DNA of 11,684 nucleotides from DATKZH01 sp964475955. Lineage in GTDB: Bacteria > Planctomycetota > Planctomycetia > Pirellulales > Thermoguttaceae. Of this stretch, positions 1 to 5,504 are shown piece by piece; positions within the stretch are counted from its first letter, which is position 1, and the number at the start of each line of letters is the position of its first letter. The notes beneath the pieces were generated by a model. It saw nothing but the letters and a program-made list of their open reading frames with translations. It did no database searches and was not told the origin of the DNA. Both the position numbers and the translations under genes were made by a program. Location: the NCBI GenBank assembly GCA_964475955.1, contig CAYYZY010000234.1, forward strand, positions 1-11,684, given 5' to 3'.

Positions 1-457
1 GGTCGGACGGGCAAATGAACGCATCGATCAGGATTTTGCAGGTCGGAGTGCCATTGGCGTCGGGCCAGTTTGCGAAAGCGTTGACCGCCGACAGTTCGTC
101 GTAGAGGGGCTGTTGTTCGATGAACGGCAACAGGGACGTTAAGTAAGACCATCGGTACCACTGGCCCCCATATTCTTGAAAGAGCGGGTCGTGGGACGAT
201 GCCGGCAGCCGCTTATGGGTATCGTGGAAGTTGTGCAGGCCGAGCCCCAACTGCTTCAGGTTGTTGGAGCACTGCGCGCGCCTCGCCGCTTCGCGCGCGG
301 CCTGGACGGCGGGCAGGAGCAGGGCGATCAGGATCCCAATGATCGCGATCACCACCAGCAGCTCGACGAGGGTGAAGGCTCGTCTTCGCGCGACGGGGCG
401 TGTTGGATCGTCGGTGGGCGATTGAACCCTCAAGCTCTCTTGCGTTGAGTCTTGCAT
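1..457 (-). CDS. DUF1559 family prepilin-like protein, N-terminal part (runs off window)
   Basis: The first 152 residues are visible; the rest lies beyond position 1. A basic leader (ending VARRRA, residues 22-27) is followed by the type IV pilin/pseudopilin signature FTLVELLVV with Glu32, so prepilin peptidase would be expected to cut between Ala27 and Phe28. A hydrophobic helix spans about residues 28-50 (LLVVIAIIGILIALLLPAVQ), then the AAREAARRAQCSNNLKQLGL stretch typical of the DUF1559 (SBP_bac_10) proteins that are greatly expanded in planctomycetes. Residues 73-152 (LHNFHDTHKRLP, then LLPFIEQQPLYD and FICPSD) match the conserved start of the globular domain. The start at 457 is supported by an AGGAGG ribosome site at about 464-469. 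The family's C-terminal H-x9-DG motif cannot be checked here. The protein is probably anchored in the cytoplasmic membrane and faces outwards; its function is unknown across the family. Confidence 0.93.
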   Translation of the reverse strand, partial: MQDSTQESLRVQSPTDDPTRPVARRRAFTLVELLVVIAIIGILIALLLPAVQAAREAARRAQCSNNLKQLGLGLHNFHDTHKRLPASSHDPLFQEYGGQWYRWSYLTSLLPFIEQQPLYDELSAVNAFANWPDANGTPTCKILIDAFICPSD

Positions 458-927
458 TGCCGACCTCCTCTTGAAAATGGAGCCAATGAGAACCGGAAAG
501 AAAACGTATCAGGACAACGGCATAAGCCGCGCCTTTCGGAAAGAGTAAACGGCCTCGTGGGGTGGCGGCTCTCTTGCGGGGGCGAGCATTCCATGCCCGG
601 ACTCTTCTCGTTCCAGGCGCGAGCGTCGCATAAGCCGGAGGCTCGTGAGTCAATCGACGTTACATTACTGCGGATTCCAGCCGACGTCAATGGATTTGCG
701 ACCGGTGCAGCCGGACAATTCCGCGCCGAGCCACCGGCCTCAGGCCCGTCTTCAAGATCCCAAGGCCCTAACTCATTGTTGCGAAACGCCTTGCGCGGAC
801 AGAAACGTATTCCTTCATCCAGCCCGTCGCCGGGGAGGCGTGGCATGGGCGGGAATGTTTCGTGAGAAGCGCGCTTTGGGGAACCGATTCGGGCGCGACT
901 TGCCGACCGTTCACGTACGGATGCGGC
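458..927. other. gene-poor intergenic stretch
   Basis: About 470 bp upstream of the DUF1559 gene. It is visibly less GC-rich than the flanking genes. Open frames exist on both strands, but their translations are rich in Arg, Pro and Ser and show no domain-like pattern or ribosome site. It should hold the promoter for the DUF1559 gene, but I found no convincing -35/-10 pair. No RNA gene was recognised. Confidence 0.5.
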
Positions 928-970
928 AAGAGAAAACGGCGGGGACGACAGCACGCGGCTGCCGTCCCCG
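928..970 (-). terminator. Rho-independent terminator of the chemoreceptor remnant
   Basis: On the minus strand a 13-bp stem (arms 958-970 and 940-952) closes a 5-nt loop. The one non-Watson-Crick position is a G-U wobble in the minus-strand RNA but an A-C mismatch in the plus-strand RNA, so the hairpin is better formed by minus-strand transcripts. It is followed by a T-rich run (TTTTCTCTT, about 936-928). It lies 28 bp beyond the stop codon of the MCP fragment. Confidence 0.75.
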
Positions 971-997
971 TGGGAAAGGAGGATTTGGGCGCGACGA

Positions 998-1348
998 CTA
1001 CGCGGAAGTCGCGGCGGGCGATTCCGTGTACGGGTCGGTGGCGTCGTCGTGTTGGTCGGGTCGGAACCGGCCGACCAGTTGCTTTAGCGAGCTGGCCTGG
1101 GCGGCAAACTGCTCACTGCTGGAGGCCATTTCCTCGCTGCCGGCCGCCGCCTGTTCGGCCACTTCGGCGACGCCCTGGATGGCCCCCGAAACCTCCTGCG
1201 CGTTCGACGCCTGTTGCACCGTCGCGGTGGCGATCTCGGCGATCTTCGCGGCCGTGGCCTCGACCCCCTCGATGATCTGCTGGAGCGACTTGCCGGTCTC
1301 GTTGCTCAGTTCGGCCCCGGCCGGGCCCCATCGGATCGACCGCGCCAA
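998..1348 (-). pseudogene. truncated methyl-accepting chemotaxis protein, C-terminal remnant
   Basis: The frame encodes about 110 residues matching only the distal C-terminal helix of the MCP signalling domain: ETGKSLQQIIEGVEATAAKI, then IAEIATATVQQASNAQEVS, and a methylation-helix-like AAAGSEEMASSSEQ, ending in LVGRF and a short tail. Family resemblance begins at about position 1320 (AGAELSNETG). Upstream of that the frame gives unrelated sequence (GLARSIRWGP) and reaches a stop at 1412-1414. The ligand-binding, transmembrane, HAMP and hairpin-tip regions of a real MCP, normally more than 500 residues, are missing. The only start codons available are weak (TTG at 1348) and have no ribosome site. 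The terminator downstream is intact. I read this as the 3' end of a chemoreceptor gene left after a deletion or rearrangement. Expression as a small coiled-coil protein is possible but unsupported. Confidence 0.8.
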
Positions 1349-1485
1349 GCCGTACGCTCCCCCCCAAGCCGCAACCGCGCGTCGTTTCGTTGACTTCCCA
1401 TGACCGGCCTGCTAGGCTGCCGGGAACCGCCTTTGCGACTCCCGAGGCCCAAGCTCGGGCCATCCCCCAACCAAGGAGCGTCCCC

Positions 1486-2562
1486 ATGACGGCCGGCTCG
1501 AGAGCGACTTCCGGCGCAGCTCTGCTGCTCGCCTGCTGGCTCGGGGCCCGGACAGGTGCGGAGCCCTGGAGGAGCGAGGTGCTGATGCAGTCGGACCACG
1601 GCATGGGCGGGGCCACCGTGGGCGATCTCGACCCACAAGCCCGCGGCGACGAAGTGGCCGTGGTGAACGAGGTCGGCGAGGCCTGGCTCGTCCGCCGTGT
1701 GGCCGGGAACTGGAAGGCCGAGCGGATCCACGCCGGGGCCGGCGAGTTGATCATGTGCGCGATCGGCGACGTCGATCCCCGCCTGCCCGGCTGTGAACTG
1801 GTCGGCGCCGGCATGGTCGAGGGGCCGGGCCAGGTCGTGCTCGTCGGCCGGGAGGGCGGCGCGTGGTCGAGCCGGCCCATCTTCCGCGACGACCACATGA
1901 TCCACGGCGTGGCCGTCGGCGACGTCTCCGCCCGGCACGAGGGAAACGAGGTGATCGCCGCCGGCTTCAACCACCGCGTGCAGTTGGTCTACCTCGACGA
2001 GGGCTCGTGGAACCACGAGACGATCTACGTGGCCAACGACCGCCTCAAGATCGTCCAGACGGCCGACGCCCTCGCCGAGCGGCCGGGGCTCGAGCTACTC
2101 GCCACCGGCTCCGACGGAAAGCCCCAGGTGCTCTGGGAAGGCGGCCTGGGGTGGAATTACCAGACCCTCTTCGCCGCCCGAATCGGCCAGAGCCGCATCA
2201 CCGCGGGCGACCCGGGCGTGCTCGTCGGCAGCGACGGCGGCCAGGTCACGCTCGCCCGGCGCGAGGGCGGCCGCTGGGAGGCCGAATGCCTGGGGCGCGA
2301 CTCGGCCAAGATCCGCGGCGTCGTGCTGGCCGACGTCGACCCCGCATGCCCGGGTCCGGAGGCGTACGCGTGCGGCTACTCGGGCAACGTCACGCAGTTC
2401 GTGCCCGCTTCGGAGGTCTACTGGGAGGCCCGCATCATCCACTCCGAGCCGCGCCCGCTCCACCACCTCGTGGCCGGCGACTTCGACCCCCAGCACCCAG
2501 GCCCCGAACTCGTCACCTGCGGCCACGGCGGCCGCCTGATCGCCCTCTACCCGGGGAAGTGA
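1486..2562 (+). CDS. exported seven-repeat (beta-propeller-like) protein
   Basis: The 358-residue product has a signal peptide (short n-region, hydrophobic SGAALLLACWLGA). Cleavage after ARTGA (residue 25) fits a type I site, but LLAC at 14-17 could instead be a lipobox. The mature part consists of seven repeats of about 41-51 residues, each opening with a tryptophan (W28, W76, W127, W175, W223, W264, W313) in the pattern W-x3-x-[IL]. In most repeats this is followed by GDxDPxxxGxE[LV]x(2-3)G, for example VGDLDPQARGDEV and AGDFDPQHPGPEL. This resembles FG-GAP/VCBS propellers, and seven units fit one closed seven-bladed ring. The start at 1486 is supported by AAGGAG at 1473-1478; in-frame upstream codons lack such a site. 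The Asp-rich loops suggest calcium binding (inference). The gene ends 7 bp from the convergent recG stop. The role is unknown, perhaps binding of a ligand or polymer outside the cytoplasm. Confidence 0.85.
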   Translation: MTAGSRATSGAALLLACWLGARTGAEPWRSEVLMQSDHGMGGATVGDLDPQARGDEVAVVNEVGEAWLVRRVAGNWKAERIHAGAGELIMCAIGDVDPRLPGCELVGAGMVEGPGQVVLVGREGGAWSSRPIFRDDHMIHGVAVGDVSARHEGNEVIAAGFNHRVQLVYLDEGSWNHETIYVANDRLKIVQTADALAERPGLELLATGSDGKPQVLWEGGLGWNYQTLFAARIGQSRITAGDPGVLVGSDGGQVTLARREGGRWEAECLGRDSAKIRGVVLADVDPACPGPEAYACGYSGNVTQFVPASEVYWEARIIHSEPRPLHHLVAGDFDPQHPGPELVTCGHGGRLIALYPGK

Positions 2563-2569
2563 AGACCGG

Positions 2570-4660
2570 CTACCCCACGTCCCCCAGCTCCAGCGCCTTG
2601 CCGTAGCGGGCCAGCACGCGGCGGCGCAGCGCGGCGTGGCCGGCCTGGGCGAGGCCCGGGTCGGCGGCGACCAGGTCGCGGGCGTCGCGTCGGGCTTCCG
2701 CGAGGACCTCGTGGTCGCGCAAGAGGTCGGCGATGCGAAAGGGCGGCAGGCCGTGCTGACGCGTGCCGAACAGATCGCCCGGCCCGCGCAGCGCGAAGTC
2801 GACCTCGGCCAGCTCGAAGCCGTCGGTCGTGCGCTGGAGGGCTCCGAGCCGCTTGCGCGCCTCGTCGGTGCGCGGATCGGCGAACACCGAGCAGAAGCCG
2901 GGGAACTTGCCGCGGCTGATCCGCCCCCGTAACTGGTGCAACTGGGCCAGCCCGAACCGCTCGCCGCTCTCGATGGTCATCAGCGTGGCGTTGGGAACGT
3001 CGACCCCCACCTCGACGACCGACGTCGATACCAGCACCTGAATTGCCCCCCGGCGGAAATCGTCCATCACCGCGTCCTTCTCCTCGGGGCCCATCCGCCC
3101 GTGGATCAGACCGAGCCGGAACTCCTCCAACGGGCCGTTGGCCAGGGCCTCGTAGGCCGCGTTGAGGCTGGCCGCCTCGAGCTGGTCCGACTGCTCGACC
3201 AGCGGCGTCACCACGTAGCCCTGCCGGCCTTCGCGCAGCTTGCGGCGGAAAAAGTCCCACCAACGTTCGCGCTTCGCTTCGTCGGGCAGGTAGGTGTGGA
3301 CCTTCTGCCGGCCCGGCGGGCTGTCGGCGATCGTCGACACTTCGAGGTCGCCGAACAGCGTCATGGTGACCGAGCGGGGGATCGGCGTGGCCGTCATCAC
3401 CAGGTAGTGCGGGTCCGGGCCGGAATGCTTCAGGATCGCCCGCTGACGCACGCCGAATTTGTGCTGCTCGTCGATCACCACCAGGCCGAGTTGGCGGAAG
3501 GCCACGTCGTCCTGGATCACCGCCTGGGTGCCCACCACTAGGTCGATCTCGCCGCCGGCGATGCCCACCAGGACCTTGTCGCGCTCGCGCGTCGAGAGGC
3601 CGCCGATCAGCCGGGCACGGCGCACCTGGCTTTGGAGCAAGAGCCGGTCGAGCGTGAGCGCATGCTGCCGGGCGAGCACTTCGGTGGGGGCCATCATCAC
3701 GGCCTGGTGCCCGTGAGCCACGGCCAGCAGCATGGCGTAGAGGGCAACCACGGTCTTGCCGCTTCCCACGTCGCCCTGGAGCAGCCGGTTCATCGGCTCG
3801 GGCCGGGCCATGTCGGCGGCGATCTGTCCGATCGCCTGCTCCTGGCCTGCGGTCAGCTCGAAGGGAAAGAGGCGGCGGATTCGCGCGTCGATCCTGGCCG
3901 TGGCCTCCAGGCGCGGGGCCTGGCGCAAATGCTGCTGCTGGTGCCGCCTGATCGCCAGCGCAAGCTGGAGGAGGAAAAGCTCCTGGTAGGCGAGGCGTCG
4001 CCGGGCGCGGTCGCGGCTCGCGGCGTCGGCCGGGAAGTGGATCTCGGCGATCGCCCGATGAATCGGGCAAAGGTCGTGGTCTTCGAGGTACGCCTCGGGG
4101 AAGACCTCCTCCAGAAGCCCGGCGTACGCCTCGACGCACTCCCGCGCCACCCGGCGGATCTCCCACTGCTGCAAGCCCTCGGTAAGCGGATAGACGGGCA
4201 GGATCCGGCCGGTCGGCTCCTGCTCATCTTCGCCGAGGGGCGTGACGCGCGGATGGTGCATTTCCCAGACCATGCCGTCCCGCTTCGGCTTGCCGGAGAG
4301 CATCACCCGCTCGCCGTAGGTGAACTTCTCCTGGATGAAGGGCTGATTGAACCAGACCCCCCGCAGGTAGTCGCCGCCGGAGCGAAACAGCACGCCCAGC
4401 ACGCAACGCCCCGGGCCGGTGTTGCGGAGCTCGATCTCCTCGACGACGCCGCAGATCGTCTGGAGCGCGCCCTCCTCGAGCTCGGCGATCTCGCGGCGCA
4501 CGGTGAGGTCTTCGTAATCGCGGGGGAAGAAGAAGAGGACGTCGCGGGCGGCGCGGAGCCCCAGCTTCTCGAGCAGCTCCGCCCGACGCGCCCCCACCCC
4601 CTTGACGAACTGCACCGGCGTGGCCAGCAGCTCGGCAGCGGATTTCTGCGGCCCGGTCAT
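2570..4660 (-). CDS. recG: ATP-dependent DNA helicase RecG
   Basis: RecG is a monomeric double-stranded DNA translocase that remodels stalled replication forks, branch-migrates Holliday junctions and unwinds R-loops. The 696 residues match the normal RecG length. Visible in order: the helix-hairpin-like N-terminus with VQFVKGVGARRAELL (16-30); the wedge/OB domain (about 50-160); Walker A GDVGSGKT (296-303); motif Ia APTEVLARQH (324-333); motif II DEQH (397-400) followed by KFGVRQR; motif III TATPIPR (423-429); motifs IV-VI with LIHGRMGPEEKD, STSVVEVGVDVPNA and QLRGRISRG (576-584); and the C-terminal GDLFGTRQHG (628-637). Motif VI reads GRISRG where many RecG proteins have GRVGRG, a Gly to Ser change. 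The start at 4660 is chosen because family similarity begins there; the frame is open further upstream with non-conserved sequence. No Shine-Dalgarno precedes it. rnhA lies upstream on the same strand. Confidence 0.96.
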   Translation of the reverse strand: MTGPQKSAAELLATPVQFVKGVGARRAELLEKLGLRAARDVLFFFPRDYEDLTVRREIAELEEGALQTICGVVEEIELRNTGPGRCVLGVLFRSGGDYLRGVWFNQPFIQEKFTYGERVMLSGKPKRDGMVWEMHHPRVTPLGEDEQEPTGRILPVYPLTEGLQQWEIRRVARECVEAYAGLLEEVFPEAYLEDHDLCPIHRAIAEIHFPADAASRDRARRRLAYQELFLLQLALAIRRHQQQHLRQAPRLEATARIDARIRRLFPFELTAGQEQAIGQIAADMARPEPMNRLLQGDVGSGKTVVALYAMLLAVAHGHQAVMMAPTEVLARQHALTLDRLLLQSQVRRARLIGGLSTRERDKVLVGIAGGEIDLVVGTQAVIQDDVAFRQLGLVVIDEQHKFGVRQRAILKHSGPDPHYLVMTATPIPRSVTMTLFGDLEVSTIADSPPGRQKVHTYLPDEAKRERWWDFFRRKLREGRQGYVVTPLVEQSDQLEAASLNAAYEALANGPLEEFRLGLIHGRMGPEEKDAVMDDFRRGAIQVLVSTSVVEVGVDVPNATLMTIESGERFGLAQLHQLRGRISRGKFPGFCSVFADPRTDEARKRLGALQRTTDGFELAEVDFALRGPGDLFGTRQHGLPPFRIADLLRDHEVLAEARRDARDLVAADPGLAQAGHAALRRRVLARYGKALELGDVG

Positions 4661-4666
4661 ACCCGG

Positions 4667-4695
4667 ATTGTAGCCCGGCGCGGAAGCGGGGTTAA
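4667..4695 (-). promoter_or_regulatory. candidate recG promoter giving a leaderless transcript
   Basis: On the minus strand TTAACC (4/6 to the -35 consensus) lies 17 nt before TACAAT (4672-4667, 5/6 to the -10 consensus). TACAAT is separated by 6 nt from the recG ATG, so transcription would begin at or next to the A of the start codon. This agrees with the absence of a ribosome-binding site. The assignment is by consensus match only. Confidence 0.4.
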
Positions 4696-4696
4696 G

Positions 4697-4819
4697 GAGG
4701 TTGAGGGACGGGGAATGATGAATGATGAGGGTTGAGCGAAGTGGGGCACGGATGCGGCACCCGCTGCCCCCGCGCCGCACAAATCTCCGCCGCCCCCTCA
4801 TCCCTCAACCCTCAACCTC
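4697..4819. repeat. inverted repeats between rnhA and recG
   Basis: Two overlapping inverted pairs are present: GAGGTTGAGGG (4697-4707) with CCCTCAACCTC (4809-4819), 11 bp perfect, and GAGGGTTGAG (4727-4736) with CTCAACCCTC (4804-4813), 10 bp perfect. The distal arms overlap, so only one of the two hairpins can form fully at a time. The stems would enclose about 70-100 nt. Confidence 0.6.
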
Positions 4820-4863
4820 ATCACTCCTGACTCCCTTCTCCCTGCTCCCCGCTCCCTACTCCG
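4791..4863 (-). other. polypurine tract with G-quadruplex motif in the rnhA-recG gap
   Basis: The coding (minus) strand is almost entirely purine here, starting directly after the rnhA stop codon. Within it, 4856-4833 carries four G-runs of 3, 4, 3 and 3 separated by loops of 3, 4 and 4 nt, which meets the usual G3+N1-7 quadruplex pattern. Further G-runs follow towards 4791. Transcripts from rnhA into recG would be G-rich RNA, and the tract is of the type prone to R-loop or triplex formation. Confidence 0.6.
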
Positions 4864-5334
4864 CTACCGATATTCCTGGTACGCCGCCACGGCGAGCGTA
4901 TCGCAGCGCTCGTTTTCGGGGTGGCCGGCGTGGCCGCGCACGTGGGTGAAGCGGACGTCGTGCCGGGAGAGGAGCTGATCGAGCCGGCGCCAGAGGTCCT
5001 CGTTCTTGATCGCCTTGAAGCGTTTGCCCTCTCGGCGCCGCCACCCGTTCGCCTTCCACTTGGGGAGCCACTCCGAAAGCCCCTTGCCCACGTAGACGCT
5101 GTCGCTCACGAGCTCGACGCGCGTGGGGCGCTTCAGCGCCTCCAGGCCGCGGATCACGGCCAGCATCTCCATCCGGTTGTTGGTCGTCTCGCGTTCGCCC
5201 CCGGAGCGCTCCAACTCCTTGCCCGAGGCCGGATGCCGCAGGATGAAGGCCCAGCCGCCGGGCCCGGGGTTGCCGCTACAGGCGCCGTCGGTGAACAGTT
5301 GGACCTCGGGGGCGTCGTTTCCGGATTCGGTCAT
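4864..5334 (-). CDS. rnhA: ribonuclease HI
   Basis: RNase HI cuts the RNA strand of RNA-DNA hybrids, removing R-loops and primers; it acts in the cytoplasm with Mg2+ or Mn2+. The 156-residue product is the normal length for the bacterial enzyme. All key residues are present: Asp16 in FTDGACSGNPGPGG, Glu56 in TTNNRMEM, Asp78 in SDSVYV, and His135 and Asp145 in HVRGHAGHPENERCDTLA. The basic-protrusion region is present (PKWKANGWRRREGK, 91-104). The extreme N-terminus (MTESGNDAPE) is variable in the family. The ATG at 5334 has no clear Shine-Dalgarno. The gene lies 203 bp upstream of recG on the same strand; both products act on R-loops, so co-transcription is plausible although recG may also have its own promoter. 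Confidence 0.96.
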   Translation of the reverse strand: MTESGNDAPEVQLFTDGACSGNPGPGGWAFILRHPASGKELERSGGERETTNNRMEMLAVIRGLEALKRPTRVELVSDSVYVGKGLSEWLPKWKANGWRRREGKRFKAIKNEDLWRRLDQLLSRHDVRFTHVRGHAGHPENERCDTLAVAAYQEYR

Positions 5335-5504
5335 GCGTTTGCGTTTCGTTCTGCTTCCGACGATCGGTCGAGAAGAACTCGATTCGGAACATGGGCGGGA
5401 ACAATCTGCGCAACTCAGGGTGGCTGCGCTCGATCCCGGCCATCCCGCCGTTTAGCGGCCGACGGCACGTCGGCCCCCCCAAACCAATACCCCAAGAACC
5501 GCCC
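5335..5504. other. intergenic spacer between the histidine kinase and rnhA
   Basis: This 170-bp spacer must hold the rnhA upstream signals, but no good -10/-35 pair was found. Near its kinase-proximal end is a perfect hairpin, described separately. Confidence 0.5.
5457..5475 (-). terminator. hairpin downstream of the histidine kinase
   Basis: GGCCGACG (5457-5464) and CGTCGGCC (5468-5475) form a perfect 8-bp stem with a 3-nt loop, about 30 nt past the kinase stop. No T-run follows on the minus strand, so it is a terminator candidate or simply a stable 3' end structure. A run of seven C on the plus strand adjoins it. Confidence 0.4.

Noticed and set aside
163..176. ATTCTTG and nearby short repeats as an attachment site or mobile-element end
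   Set aside because: They lie inside the DUF1559 coding sequence and have no matching partner; no integrase or transposase gene is present.
430..954. 174-residue open frame on the minus strand in the gene-poor stretch
   Set aside because: Composition is random-like, it overlaps the DUF1559 start in another frame, and it has no ribosome site.
1441..1459. CCCGAG/CTCGGG hairpin in the leader of the propeller gene
   Set aside because: Only 6 bp with a 7-nt loop in GC-rich DNA; no anti-terminator or ligand-binding structure around it, so no riboswitch or attenuator is claimed.
2547..4166. 539-residue open frame on the minus strand
   Set aside because: Overlaps recG in another frame and is Arg/Pro/Gly-rich; recG has full family motifs.
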